From positions 1 through 38,793 of the forward strand of contig CAMTOV010000009.1 of NCBI GenBank assembly GCA_947074235.1: 38,793 nt of DNA. The letters run 5' to 3'. The position numbers and the translations under genes are program-made. Of the stretch, positions 6,730 to 15,656 are shown in pieces. The notes beneath the pieces are model-generated. The model made no database searches, had not been told where the DNA came from, and saw only the letters and a program-made list of their open reading frames with translations. The DNA is from an uncultured Bacteroides sp. (lineage in GTDB: Bacteria > Bacteroidota > Bacteroidia > Bacteroidales > Bacteroidaceae). How positions within the stretch are numbered: the stretch's first letter is position 1; each line of letters starts with the position of its first letter.

Positions 6730-7409
6730 TAAAATATAATGATGTAGAGATAAGTCAGCAAGATTTTAATGTGCTGAACCACGTTACATTTCAATTGAAT
6801 AAAGGTGAATTCGTTTATTTAATAGGCAAGGTGGGTTCGGGAAAATCTAGCTTACTCAAGACAATTTATGGTGAACTCGATATTGCATCGGGCGAAGCTG
6901 AAGTGCTTGGGTATGATATGACAACTATCAAACAAAAGAATATACCACAACTACGTAGACAACTAGGTATTGTTTTCCAAGATTTTCAATTGCTTACCGA
7001 TCGTTCGGTGCATGATAATCTTGATTTCGTGCTTCGTGCTACGGGGTGGACAGATAAAACGGCTATCAACGATCGCATTGAAGAGGTGCTTCAGTTGGTA
7101 GGCATGAATCATAAAGGATATAAATTCCCCAATGAACTGTCGGGAGGAGAGCAACAACGCATCGTGATAGCGCGTGCTGTACTCAATTCGCCCGAAATTA
7201 TATTGGCTGACGAACCAACCGGCAACTTAGATGTTGAAACGGGCAAAGCAATTGTAGAACTGTTGCACAATATCTGTCAGTCGGGATCATCGGTTATTAT
7301 GACTACCCACAACTTGCAGTTGTTGAATGAATATCCCGGCCGTGTATATCGTTGTCAAGATCATCTGTTGCAGGATGTGACTGATGAATATGCAAAGATT
7401 TTAAATTAA
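6714..7409 (+). CDS. ftsE: Cell-division ABC-type ATPase FtsE
   Basis: FtsE is the cytoplasmic ATPase of the FtsEX complex, which activates septal peptidoglycan hydrolases at division. At 231 residues it has the expected single nucleotide-binding domain: Walker A GKVGSGKSS (38-46), Q-loop VFQDFQLL, signature LSGGEQQR (142-149), Walker B IILADEP (162-168), D-loop GNLD and the switch His in TTHNLQ. The FtsE-type Q-loop and DEPTGNLD fit FtsE, LolD or MacB families. The lack of a fused permease and the FtsE-like spacing favour FtsE. No ftsX lies nearby, so its partner is encoded elsewhere. Its start lies inside hisIE (16-bp overlap), an unusual metabolic neighbour for a division gene. Confidence 0.85.
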   Translation: MEEALIKYNDVEISQQDFNVLNHVTFQLNKGEFVYLIGKVGSGKSSLLKTIYGELDIASGEAEVLGYDMTTIKQKNIPQLRRQLGIVFQDFQLLTDRSVHDNLDFVLRATGWTDKTAINDRIEEVLQLVGMNHKGYKFPNELSGGEQQRIVIARAVLNSPEIILADEPTGNLDVETGKAIVELLHNICQSGSSVIMTTHNLQLLNEYPGRVYRCQDHLLQDVTDEYAKILN

Positions 7410-7441
7410 ATTACATACTAATTTTAAACTCAGAAACGAAA

Positions 7442-8764
7442 ATGAAAGTTTTAAAGTTTGGAGGAACTTCTGTAGGCTCTGCGCAGCGAATGAAAGAGGT
7501 AGCCAAATTGATTACCGATGGTGAAAGAAAGATTGTTGTTTTATCGGCTATGTCTGGTACAACAAATACATTGGTTGAGATTTCCGATTATCTGTATAAG
7601 AAAAATCCGGAAGGTGCTAATGAGATTATCAATAAACTGGAAGCTAAATATAAACAGGTGATTGATGAACTATATGCTACAGAGGAGTATAAACAGAAAG
7701 GATTGGAGATTGTTAAATCACATTTTGACTATATCCGTTCATTTACAAAAGACCTTTTTACTCTATTCGAAGAAAAGGTGGTGTTGGCTCAAGGAGAATT
7801 GATTTCGACTGCTATGGTCAACTACTACTTGCAAGAGTGTGGCGTAAAATCTGTGTTGCTTCCTGCTTTGGAATTTATGCGTACAGACAAAAATGGCGAA
7901 CCTGATCCGGTTTATATCAAAGATAAACTTCAAGTTCAGGTAGAACTTCATCCTGATGCTGAAATCTTTATCACGCAAGGCTTCATTTGCCGCAATGCTT
8001 ATGGCGAGATTGATAACCTGCAACGTGGTGGTAGCGACTATACTGCATCATTGATTGGTGCTGCTGTAGATGCTTCTGAGATTGAAATATGGACAGATAT
8101 CGATGGTATGCACAATAACGATCCTCGTATTGTGGAAGGAACTACTCCTGTTCGTCAGCTTCACTTTGAAGAGGCTGCTGAGTTGGCTTACTTCGGTGCA
8201 AAGATTCTTCACCCTACATGTATCCAACCAGCTAAATATGCTAATATTCCTGTTCGTTTGTTGAATACAATGGACCCTAAAGCTCCTGGTACGCTTATTT
8301 CAAACGATACAGAAAAAGGTAAAATCAAAGCAGTTGCCGCTAAAGATAATATCACTGTTATCAAGATTAAGTCTAGTCGCATGTTGTTGGCTCACGGTTT
8401 CTTGCGCAAAGTGTTCGAAATCTTTGAGAGCTACCAAACATCAATCGATATGATTTGTACATCAGAAGTAGGTGTATCAGTTTCTATTGATAACACAAAG
8501 CATATTAATGAAATCTTGGATGATTTGAAAAAATATGGAACGGTAACAGTTGATAAAGATATGTGTATCGTTTGTGTAGTAGGCGATTTGGAATGGGAAA
8601 ATGTAGGTTTTGAAGCTAAAACGATGGATGCAATGCGTAACGTGCCTGTTCGTATGATTTCTTATGGTGGTAGCAACTACAATATCTCTTTCTTAATTCG
8701 AGAATGCGATAAGAAAGCTTCGCTTCAAGCTTTGAGCCAAGCGCTATTCGATAGCAATAAATAA
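7442..8764 (+). CDS. lysC: Aspartokinase
   Basis: Aspartokinase phosphorylates aspartate, the first step towards diaminopimelate/lysine, threonine and methionine. The 440-residue, monofunctional protein has the KFGGTSVGS phosphate loop at the N-terminus, a central amino-acid kinase domain with QGFICRNAYGE, LQRGGSDYTASL and WTDIDGMHNNDPRIV, and two C-terminal ACT domains (about 305-440, with VIKIKSSRML and DMCIVCVVGDL) that usually confer feedback control. It starts 32 bp after ftsE, so no long leader or lysine riboswitch fits. A terminator follows, but lysA begins only 30 bp beyond it, giving a lysine-pathway pair. Confidence 0.95.
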   Translation: MKVLKFGGTSVGSAQRMKEVAKLITDGERKIVVLSAMSGTTNTLVEISDYLYKKNPEGANEIINKLEAKYKQVIDELYATEEYKQKGLEIVKSHFDYIRSFTKDLFTLFEEKVVLAQGELISTAMVNYYLQECGVKSVLLPALEFMRTDKNGEPDPVYIKDKLQVQVELHPDAEIFITQGFICRNAYGEIDNLQRGGSDYTASLIGAAVDASEIEIWTDIDGMHNNDPRIVEGTTPVRQLHFEEAAELAYFGAKILHPTCIQPAKYANIPVRLLNTMDPKAPGTLISNDTEKGKIKAVAAKDNITVIKIKSSRMLLAHGFLRKVFEIFESYQTSIDMICTSEVGVSVSIDNTKHINEILDDLKKYGTVTVDKDMCIVCVVGDLEWENVGFEAKTMDAMRNVPVRMISYGGSNYNISFLIRECDKKASLQALSQALFDSNK

Positions 8765-8778
8765 TAAACCACTATATA

Positions 8779-8818
8779 AAAGCGCTTTTACTCAACCGTG
8801 GTAAAGGCGCTTTTTTTC
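8779..8818 (+). terminator. Intrinsic terminator after lysC
   Basis: A 13-bp stem AAAGCGCTTTTAC/GTAAAGGCGCTTT (one G-T pair) with a short loop is followed by a run of Ts. It lies between lysC and lysA and may attenuate rather than fully separate them. Confidence 0.8.
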
Positions 8819-8847
8819 AATACAATATAATTCAAACATAGTTTTTT

Positions 8848-10008
8848 ATGAAAGGTAATTTTCCGATAGATAAATTTCGTGAACTTCGTACTCCTTTTTA
8901 TTATTATGATACGAAAGTATTGCGTGAGACTTTAGCTTGTATTAATCAAGAAACAGCTCGTTATGAATCATTCGATGTGCATTATGCTGTAAAAGCAAAT
9001 GCCAATCCTAAAGTACTTACTATCATTCGTGAGAGTGGTTTAGGAGTAGATTGTGTGAGCGGTGGTGAAATTCGTGCTGCTATTAAAGCAGGCTTTCCTG
9101 CTGATAAGATTGTTTTTGCCGGAGTAGGTAAAGCCGATTGGGAGATTGAATTAGGTTTAGATTACAATATCTTCTGCTTCAATGTAGAGTCTATTCCAGA
9201 GTTGGAAGTAATCAATGAATTAGCTGCTGCAAAAGGTAAGGTTGCAAATGTTGCATTCCGTATTAATCCTAATGTAGGTGCTCATACGCATGCACATATC
9301 ACTACTGGGCTTGCTGAAAACAAATTTGGTATCAGCATGGAAGATATGGATAAGGTGATAGATGTAGCACAAGAAATGAAGAATGTAAGCTTTGTAGGTT
9401 TACATTTCCACATTGGTTCACAGATTTTAGATATGGGCGATTTCGTTGCTCTTTGTAATCGTGTAAACGAATTGCAAGATAAACTAGAAGCTCGCCATAT
9501 ATTGGTGAAACATATCAATGTAGGTGGTGGATTAGGTATCGATTACGATCATCCAAACCGTCAACCAATTCCAGATTTCAAATCATACTTTGCAACTTAT
9601 GCAGGACAGCTTAAACTTCGTCCGCATCAAACATTGCACTTCGAATTGGGTCGTGCGGTAGTTGCTCAATGTGGCTCGTTGATTTCGAAAGTGCTTTATG
9701 TAAAACAAGGTACAAAGAAACAATTTGCTATCCTTGATGCAGGTATGACAGACTTAATTCGTCCTGCACTTTATCAAGCATATCATAAGATGGAGAACAT
9801 TACTTCAGAAGGAACAAAAGAGACTTACGATATTGTAGGTCCTATTTGTGAGTCTTCAGATGTATTTGGTAAAGCAATAGATTTAAATCGTGTACATCGT
9901 GGCGATTTGATTGCACTTCGCTCTGCCGGAGCTTATGGCGAGATTATGGCATCTAGTTACAACTGTCGTGAATTGCCTGGTAGCTATACTTCAGATGAAT
10001 TAGTTTAA
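8848..10008 (+). CDS. lysA: Diaminopimelate decarboxylase
   Basis: LysA decarboxylates meso-diaminopimelate to L-lysine with PLP. The 386-residue protein is a fold-type III (alanine-racemase-like) decarboxylase. The PLP lysine is Lys49 in DVHYAVKANANP. The HFHIGSQ and NVGGGLGIDY glycine motifs bind the cofactor phosphate, and GPICESSDVFG supplies the second-subunit Cys334. These features favour LysA over carboxynorspermidine or ornithine decarboxylases, and so does the position directly after lysC. The substrate-binding segment reads ELGRAV rather than the commoner E-PGR, a mild deviation. A strong bidirectional terminator follows. Confidence 0.93.
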   Translation: MKGNFPIDKFRELRTPFYYYDTKVLRETLACINQETARYESFDVHYAVKANANPKVLTIIRESGLGVDCVSGGEIRAAIKAGFPADKIVFAGVGKADWEIELGLDYNIFCFNVESIPELEVINELAAAKGKVANVAFRINPNVGAHTHAHITTGLAENKFGISMEDMDKVIDVAQEMKNVSFVGLHFHIGSQILDMGDFVALCNRVNELQDKLEARHILVKHINVGGGLGIDYDHPNRQPIPDFKSYFATYAGQLKLRPHQTLHFELGRAVVAQCGSLISKVLYVKQGTKKQFAILDAGMTDLIRPALYQAYHKMENITSEGTKETYDIVGPICESSDVFGKAIDLNRVHRGDLIALRSAGAYGEIMASSYNCRELPGSYTSDELV

Positions 10009-10030
10009 TTGCATTTAGACTTTAAGCATA

Positions 10031-10067
10031 AAAAAACTCTCGCAGCTGATAGCTGCGAGAGTTTTTT
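10031..10067. terminator. Bidirectional terminator between lysA and the DUF2721 gene
   Basis: A perfect 17-bp inverted repeat (AAAAAACTCTCGCAGCT / AGCTGCGAGAGTTTTTT) with a 3-nt loop has an A-run on one side and a T-run on the other. It can end both lysA and the convergent minus-strand gene. Confidence 0.92.
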
Positions 10068-10083
10068 TATGTCAATACCTTTA

Positions 10084-10518
10084 TTAAAGATTTCTGCTGC
10101 TAAGCGATGACTTCTTTTTTCCTTCCTTCTCAATAATACTCAAATAGATTTTCAACGATTGAGTAGATATTTGAATCTCTCTAAATGAAACGCCCAATGA
10201 TACTATCAATAAAATAAGTGCCAAACCAAAGACGTAAGCAGAAATTAATTGCAGTCCGATATAGATTAAGAACATACTCACTACGCAAAAGAATAAGCTA
10301 GCTATTCCAAACCCTTGCATCAAGCGAGTTAGGTTCAAACGTTTCTTCAGATTATCCAACTGTCCCTCCGTAAGCTTATCTTCAGGGTTGTCAAGATATC
10401 TATCACGAAGTTGACGAACCAATTGCGCATACGATAAAAAACGATTGGTGTATGCCAACAAGATGAGCGAAACAGCCGAAAACAATAATGCCGGAGTAGT
10501 GAGTGTAAGTTCTTGCAT
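10084..10518 (-). CDS. DUF2721-type membrane protein
   Basis: A small integral membrane protein of 144 residues from the ATG at 10518; a TTG at 10533 in frame is a less likely start. It begins MQELTLTTPALLF, the pattern I associate with the DUF2721 family. A first transmembrane helix at about 9-24 is followed by a charged cytoplasmic segment (RQLRDRYLDNPEDK...KKRLNL). Two closely spaced helices follow at about 65-105, and a basic tail (KEGKKKSSLSSRNL) ends the protein. The biochemical role of the family is unknown to me. It starts 15 bp after kbl on the same strand and so is probably co-transcribed with it. Confidence 0.7.
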   Translation of the reverse strand: MQELTLTTPALLFSAVSLILLAYTNRFLSYAQLVRQLRDRYLDNPEDKLTEGQLDNLKKRLNLTRLMQGFGIASLFFCVVSMFLIYIGLQLISAYVFGLALILLIVSLGVSFREIQISTQSLKIYLSIIEKEGKKKSSLSSRNL

Positions 10519-10533
10519 ATCTATATATATCAA

Positions 10534-11721
10534 TTATTTTATAAGTCCTAGCTCTGTTCCTACTTTGATAAAAGCATTGATACATTTATCTAAGTGCTCT
10601 TTCTCGTGTCCTGCAGATATCTGCACACGGATTCTAGCTTGATCTTTAGGAACAACAGGATAGTAGAAGCCGGTAACATAAATGCCTTCCTCAAGCATCA
10701 TGGCTGCAAAGTCTTGCGATAGCTTTGCATCATAAAGCATTACCGCGCAGATAGCACTTTGAGTTGGCTTAATATCAAACCCTGCTTCAATCATCTTATC
10801 ACGGAAATAGCTAACATTCTCTGCCAATTTATCGTGGAATGAGTTATCTTCTTTTAGCATTCTGAATACCTCGATGCTTGCACCAACAATAGCAGGAGCC
10901 AAAGAGTTTGAGAATAAGTATGGACGGCTTCTTTGGCGAAGGATATCAATGATTTCTTTTCTACCTGTAGTAAAACCACCAAGTGCACCACCAAAGGCTT
11001 TGCCCAATGTGCCGGTATAGATGTCTACTTTTCCGTAAGTATTGTATAGTTCGCTCACACCATGACCTGTAGCACCCACTACACCTGCCGAGTGCGACTC
11101 ATCAACCATTACCAAAGCATCATACTTTTCGGCCAATGCGCAAATCTTATCCATAGGAGCCACATTGCCATCCATAGAGAATACACCGTCAGTAACAATG
11201 ATGCGGAAACGTTGTGCTTGAGCTTCTTGCAAACATCTTTCAAGGTCTGCCATATCAGCGTTAGCATATCTATAGCGTTTTGCTTTACAAAGACGTACGC
11301 CGTCAATAATCGAAGCATGATTTAATGAATCGGAGATGATTGCATCTTCTTCGGTAAATAAAGGCTCGAACACACCACCGTTTGCATCAAAACAAGCAGC
11401 ATACAAAATGGTATCTTCTGTTTGGAAATAATCAGAAATCTCTTTCTCTAGAATCTTATGAATATCTTGTGTGCCGCAGATAAAGCGTACCGAAGACATA
11501 CCGTATCCTCTAGTATCCATGGTTGTTTTGGCTGCTTCTATCAGTCGTGGATTGTTAGATAGACCCAAATAGTTGTTTGCGCAGAAATTTAATACTTCTT
11601 TTCCTTTTACCATGATGGCAGCTTGTTGCGGACTTTCAATAAGTCTTTCTTGTTTATACAAGCCTGCATCCTTAATTTCAGCGATAGTTTTGCTGAGGTA
11701 ATCTTTCATTTTACCGTACAT
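10534..11721 (-). CDS. kbl: 2-amino-3-ketobutyrate CoA ligase (glycine C-acetyltransferase)
   Basis: Kbl cleaves 2-amino-3-oxobutyrate with CoA to glycine and acetyl-CoA, the second step of threonine catabolism. The 395-residue alpha-oxoamine synthase has the PLP lysine Lys241 in YTGTLGKAFGGALGG, cofactor-contacting Asp207 in MVDESHSAG, and the substrate-site NFCANNYLGLSNN and RFICGTQDIH segments that distinguish Kbl from BioF, HemA and SPT. It faces away from the SDR threonine dehydrogenase across a 135-bp divergent region, and that enzyme would make its unstable substrate, so a two-enzyme threonine-to-glycine route is likely. Near-consensus -7 elements occur on both strands of the gap. Confidence 0.93.
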   Translation of the reverse strand: MYGKMKDYLSKTIAEIKDAGLYKQERLIESPQQAAIMVKGKEVLNFCANNYLGLSNNPRLIEAAKTTMDTRGYGMSSVRFICGTQDIHKILEKEISDYFQTEDTILYAACFDANGGVFEPLFTEEDAIISDSLNHASIIDGVRLCKAKRYRYANADMADLERCLQEAQAQRFRIIVTDGVFSMDGNVAPMDKICALAEKYDALVMVDESHSAGVVGATGHGVSELYNTYGKVDIYTGTLGKAFGGALGGFTTGRKEIIDILRQRSRPYLFSNSLAPAIVGASIEVFRMLKEDNSFHDKLAENVSYFRDKMIEAGFDIKPTQSAICAVMLYDAKLSQDFAAMMLEEGIYVTGFYYPVVPKDQARIRVQISAGHEKEHLDKCINAFIKVGTELGLIK

Positions 11722-11856
11722 ATCAGTTTAAGTTTAATAGTTCAGTGCAAAGGACATTATTTTATATTAAATAATCAATAGAAAATTGATATAATAATAA
11801 AAAAAAAGTGCTTAATTTGCGCGCTAATTAACCAACAAAACCTTTTAATAAGTAGA

Positions 11857-12810
11857 ATGAAAAATATTTTAGTAATTGGAGCTACCGGCCAAATTGGATC
11901 GGAGCTTACAATGGAATTGCGCAAACGTTATGGAAACGAAAATGTAGTGGCAGGTTATATCGCAGGTGCAGAGCCAAAAGGCGAACTGAAGGTGTCTGGT
12001 CCTTGTGCAATAACAGATGTTACTGATGCTACCATGATTGAGAATGTGGTAAAAGAACATAAAATTGACACGATTTACAACCTTGCTGCACTGTTATCTG
12101 TTGTAGCAGAATCAAAGCCTATGTTGGCTTGGAAAATTGGTATTGATGGTTTGTGGAATGTATTGGAAGTTGCACGTATTCATGGATGTGCAGTATTTAC
12201 CCCTAGTTCTATTGGTTCGTTTGGAGCAGATACACCTCATGTAAATACGCCACAAGATACTATTCAACGTCCGCGCACGATGTATGGTATCTCAAAGGTT
12301 ACAACCGAATTGCTTAGTGATTACTACCACACTAAATATGGAGTAGATACAAGAGCGGTACGTTTCCCAGGAATCATCTCTAATGTAACACCTCCTGGTG
12401 GTGGAACAACTGATTATGCTGTCGATATCTTTTATTCGGCAGTGAAAGGAGAAGAATTTGTGTGCCCTATACAAGAGGGAACATTTATGGATATGATGTA
12501 TATGCCCGACGCATTGGATGCGGCTATCAATTTAATGGAAGCAGATCCGTCAAAATTGATTCATCGCAACGCCTTTAATGTTACGTCTATGAGCTTTGAT
12601 CCCGAAATGATTTACAAAACAATCTGTAAATACATTCCGGACTTCAAAATGAGTTATCAGGTAGATCCTTTAAAACAAAGCATTGCCAATAGTTGGCCCG
12701 ATAGCTTAGATGACTCATGTGCTCGCAAAGAGTGGGGCTGGAATCCTAAGTATTGCTTAGATGCTATGACGAAGGATATGCTTGAGAAATTAAGACTTAA
12801 ATTTAAATAA
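11857..12810 (+). CDS. L-threonine 3-dehydrogenase, SDR type
   Basis: A 317-residue extended short-chain dehydrogenase. The NAD-binding glycine motif GATGQIGSE is at 8-16, and the catalytic Ser/Tyr/Lys set appears as TPSSIGSFG (Ser117/118) and YGISK (Tyr143, Lys147). The sequence resembles the UDP-galactose-epimerase-like threonine dehydrogenases (PSSIGSFG, RTMYGISK, RFPGIIS). Divergent placement from kbl strongly supports oxidation of threonine to 2-amino-3-oxobutyrate. A nucleotide-sugar epimerase is the main alternative but is less likely given the neighbour. Its stop shares one base with the start of the downstream lipoprotein gene. Confidence 0.85.
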   Translation: MKNILVIGATGQIGSELTMELRKRYGNENVVAGYIAGAEPKGELKVSGPCAITDVTDATMIENVVKEHKIDTIYNLAALLSVVAESKPMLAWKIGIDGLWNVLEVARIHGCAVFTPSSIGSFGADTPHVNTPQDTIQRPRTMYGISKVTTELLSDYYHTKYGVDTRAVRFPGIISNVTPPGGGTTDYAVDIFYSAVKGEEFVCPIQEGTFMDMMYMPDALDAAINLMEADPSKLIHRNAFNVTSMSFDPEMIYKTICKYIPDFKMSYQVDPLKQSIANSWPDSLDDSCARKEWGWNPKYCLDAMTKDMLEKLRLKFK

Positions 12811-13661
12811 TGAAGAAAATACTTATTGGAGTATTAGCTCTTTCTCTTTTGGCGGCATGTGCCGATAAAAAAAGAAAGAGCGAAACAATATCTGTTATTC
12901 AAACTACAGACTCTAGTCTATGCGATATAGATAGTGTGCAGATTGAAGACGATTTGATAGATTCTTTTGAGGCAATGGTGAATGAACAATTCGATGATTT
13001 CATTTATAACTTTGCCTCTAATCCTTCGTTGCAACTAGAACGAATCAGTTTTCCTTTGCCCTACAATGACAATGGCACTGTTTCCGAAATAGATGAAGCA
13101 ACCTGGGTGCACGATGATTTGTTTGTCGATCAAGACTACTACACTCTTCTTTTTGATAGAGAAGAAGATATTGAGTTGGTGGGCGATACAAATCTAACAG
13201 CCGTGCAGGTAGAATGGATTTATCTCAATACCCAACAAGTAAAAAACTATTTCTTCACTAAAAATAATGGCGCATGGCAGCTCGATTCGCTAGACTTGAG
13301 TCCCATAATTAGTACTGACAAAGAGAATTTTGCTCAATTTTTTGCTCAGTTTGCCGTTGATACTACCTTTCAATCTTCACGCATTGTCGATCCGCTGATA
13401 TTTGTTACTGCCGATCCCGATGATGATTTCTCTATCATTCAGGCTTCTTTAGATTTAGAGCAGTGGTTTGCTTTCAAACCCGACCTACCTGTCGATAAAC
13501 TCTCGAATATAAACTACGGTCAACGCAGTTCGGATAGTTCAAATAAAAAAATACTAGCCCTCAAAGGAATGGAGAATGGATTTTCAAATATCTTATATTT
13601 TAAGAGAAAATCGAAGGCTTCGTCGTGGGAAATGTATAAATTTGAAGATGTAAGCATCTAA
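12810..13661 (+). CDS. Secreted lipoprotein, possibly DUF4348 type
   Basis: A 283-residue predicted lipoprotein. A signal peptide (MKKILIGVLALSLLAAC) ends in a lipobox LAAC with acylated Cys17, followed by a charged stretch and a region of about 225 residues rich in Asp and aromatic residues. The mid-region FDDFIYNFASNPSLQLERI recalls Bacteroidetes DUF4348 proteins, though I cannot confirm this. No catalytic motif was seen. Its ATG overlaps the dehydrogenase stop by one base (TAATG) and murB begins 21 bp after it, so it is in a transcription unit with both. Function unknown; envelope location is likely. Confidence 0.8.
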   Translation: MKKILIGVLALSLLAACADKKRKSETISVIQTTDSSLCDIDSVQIEDDLIDSFEAMVNEQFDDFIYNFASNPSLQLERISFPLPYNDNGTVSEIDEATWVHDDLFVDQDYYTLLFDREEDIELVGDTNLTAVQVEWIYLNTQQVKNYFFTKNNGAWQLDSLDLSPIISTDKENFAQFFAQFAVDTTFQSSRIVDPLIFVTADPDDDFSIIQASLDLEQWFAFKPDLPVDKLSNINYGQRSSDSSNKKILALKGMENGFSNILYFKRKSKASSWEMYKFEDVSI

Positions 13662-13682
13662 TATAATACAAAGGAGGCAATT

Positions 13683-14684
13683 ATGATACAAACTGACTTC
13701 TCTCTTTTACATCACAATACGTTTGGTGTAGATGTCAAAGCAAAGCGCTTTATTGAATATTCTTCGGCAGAAGAGTTATATAAATTGATTCTCGATGGTG
13801 AAATAACAGATCCATATATGCATATTGGCGAAGGTAGCAATCTTTTGTTTACGCACGACTATGCAGGTACTATTCTTCATTCGCGCATTGGTGGCATTGT
13901 GGTTGTTAAAGAAGATATCGACTCTATTTGGGTAAGAGCGGGAGCCGGCATCAATTGGGATCATTTTGTGGCATATTGCGTGGAGCAAGGTTGGTATGGT
14001 GTAGAAAATCTATCGCTTATCCCCGGTGAGGTAGGAGCTAGTGCTGTTCAAAATATTGGAGCTTATGGGGTAGAGGTAAAAGACCTGATAGACTCTGTAG
14101 AAACCATGAATATTTATGGGGAGACTAAGACTTTCGCTGTGGCAGATTGCAAATACTCCTATCGCAATAGCATCTTCAAACAGGCCGATATGAAGAATGT
14201 GTTCGTCACCCATGTTTGTTTTAAGTTGAGTAAGGTGCGCAAGTTTGTGCTCGACTATGCTGCTTTGCGCGACGAGGTAGAAGGCTCAGATGGACTAACT
14301 TTGCCTATTGTTCGTGCTGCGGTTATAAGCATTCGAAAACGCAAACTGCCCGATCCAAAAGAGCTTGGCAATGCCGGTAGCTTCTTTATGAATCCTGTGG
14401 TGAGTTACGAACGCTTTAAGGAGTTGTCCGAAGAATATCTCGGAATGCCTTACTATCAATTATCCGATACCGCTGTTAAGATACCAGCCGGTTGGATGAT
14501 AGAGCAGTGTGGCTGGAAAGGCAAAACAATTGGTGCAGCCGGAGTTTATGAAAATCAAGCTTTGGTGTTAGTAAATAAAGGTGGAGCTACCGGACAGGAT
14601 ATCATTGCCCTATCGGATGCGATAAGACAATCGGTGAAAGATAAATTCAATATAGATATTACTCCCGAAGTGAATATAATCTAA
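13683..14684 (+). CDS. murB: UDP-N-acetylenolpyruvoylglucosamine reductase
   Basis: MurB reduces UDP-GlcNAc-enolpyruvate to UDP-MurNAc with NADPH and FAD, an essential cytoplasmic step of peptidoglycan synthesis. The 333-residue protein is of the E. coli-like (type I) length. FAD-binding motifs [10 protein letters not shown] and [20 protein letters not shown] are clear. The catalytic residues are visible as Arg161 in YSYRNSIF, Ser233 in [10 protein letters not shown] and Glu329 in DITPEVN. An AAAGGAGG-like sequence just upstream supports the ATG at 13683. It lies between the lipoprotein gene (21 bp) and the PhnP-like hydrolase. Confidence 0.95.
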   Translation: MIQTDFSLLHHNTFGVDVKAKRFIEYSSAEELYKLILDGEITDPYMHIGEGSNLLFTHDYAGTILHSRIGGIVVVKEDIDSIWVRAGAGINWDHFVAYCVEQGWYGVENLSLIPGEVGASAVQNIGAYGVEVKDLIDSVETMNIYGETKTFAVADCKYSYRNSIFKQADMKNVFVTHVCFKLSKVRKFVLDYAALRDEVEGSDGLTLPIVRAAVISIRKRKLPDPKELGNAGSFFMNPVVSYERFKELSEEYLGMPYYQLSDTAVKIPAGWMIEQCGWKGKTIGAAGVYENQALVLVNKGGATGQDIIALSDAIRQSVKDKFNIDITPEVNII

Positions 14685-14719
14685 GTGGGTTGGCAACTAA
14701 GAAGCAACGCAAGAAATCA

Positions 14720-15475
14720 ATGAAAATACGAATACTCGGAAGTGGAACATCAACCGGTGTGCCCGAAATAGGCTGTACCTGCCCCGTTTGTACGTCAACA
14801 GATCCTCGCGATCATCGTTTGCGCACTTCTGCGCTTGTAGAGATTAATGAAACTCGGCTCTTGATGGATTGCGGTCCCGATTTTAGACAACAAGTACTTC
14901 CTCTTCCTTTTGAGAAGCTTGATGCAGTGCTAATAACGCACGATCATTACGATCATGTTAGTGGACTAGACGATCTTCGTCCTTTCTCTCGCTTGAGTGA
15001 AATTCCTATCTATGTGCGTCCCAATGTAGCCGAACAGTTGAGAATTCGTATGCCTTACTGCTTTGTAGACCATACTTATCCGGGTGCACCCAAGATATTT
15101 TTAAACGAAATTCATGCTTATCAACCCTTCACAGTCAATGATATTGAGATTGTGCCACTATTGGTGATGCACGGCAAGGCCAAGATATTTGGATATCGCA
15201 TTGACAAACTAGGTTATATCACAGACATGCTGAGCATGCCCGATGAGTCTTACGAGCTGCTCAAAGGAGTCGATGTTTTGATTATTAATGCCTTGAGGAT
15301 AGAACCGCATCCCACTCATCAGAATCTTGAAGAAGCCATAGAGGCAGCTCGCAGAATTGGTGCTAAGAAAACCTATTTTATTCACATGAGTCACCACATT
15401 GGTTTGCATGCCGAAGTAGAAAATATCTTGCCTCAAAATATGCATCTTGCGTGGGATGGACTTGTGATTGACTAA
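14720..15475 (+). CDS. MBL-fold metal-dependent hydrolase, PhnP-like
   Basis: A 251-residue metallo-beta-lactamase-fold protein of the PhnP-like phosphoribosyl cyclic phosphodiesterase group. The start chosen is the ATG at 14720 (MKIRILGSGTSTGVPEIGC); an in-frame TTG at 14690 would add ten basic residues and is less plausible. Motifs are GSGTSTGVPEIGCTCPVC with a Cys pair that may bind structural zinc, LLMDCGPDFR, the metal-binding THDHYDHVSG, and later MHGKAKIFGYR and FIHMSHHIG. The actual substrate is uncertain, because similar proteins act on cyclic phosphates or serve in RNA or cofactor metabolism. No phn genes are nearby. It follows murB by 35 bp and is likely the last gene of that unit. 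Confidence 0.82.
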   Translation: MKIRILGSGTSTGVPEIGCTCPVCTSTDPRDHRLRTSALVEINETRLLMDCGPDFRQQVLPLPFEKLDAVLITHDHYDHVSGLDDLRPFSRLSEIPIYVRPNVAEQLRIRMPYCFVDHTYPGAPKIFLNEIHAYQPFTVNDIEIVPLLVMHGKAKIFGYRIDKLGYITDMLSMPDESYELLKGVDVLIINALRIEPHPTHQNLEEAIEAARRIGAKKTYFIHMSHHIGLHAEVENILPQNMHLAWDGLVID

Positions 15476-15558
15476 CCCCAATATTACTTCCTTTTATTTT
15501 TTACTTTCCAATTATTATACTCTTCAAAACGAGTTTGATAACTGATACATTTTTGTGT

Positions 15559-15620
15559 GTAATTTGTATCATTTAATGAGGTTAAATGTGTAGAATTACA
15601 ACGTAAAATGTGTAGGTTTT
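15559..15620. repeat. TGTGTAG intergenic repeat, copy A
   Basis: A 62-bp element that begins GTAATTTGTAT and ends TGTGTAGGTTTT, with 39 bp between. The same ends, with the same 39-bp separation, occur at 36220-36281. Copy A has a direct 22-bp-spaced pair of AAATGTGTAG (15584-15593 and 15606-15615). In copy B the TGTGTAG at the corresponding interior position is present as its reverse complement. It lies in the convergent gap between the PhnP-like gene and the DUF3127 gene (15476-15794), which otherwise holds a tandem repeat and a terminator. Confidence 0.65.
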
Positions 15621-15656
15621 GAAATTGCCTTAAATGATACTGACTAAATTAGTTTA

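Noticed and set aside
7410..7441. Lysine riboswitch upstream of lysC
   Set aside because: Only 32 bp separate ftsE and lysC, far too short for the L-box structure.
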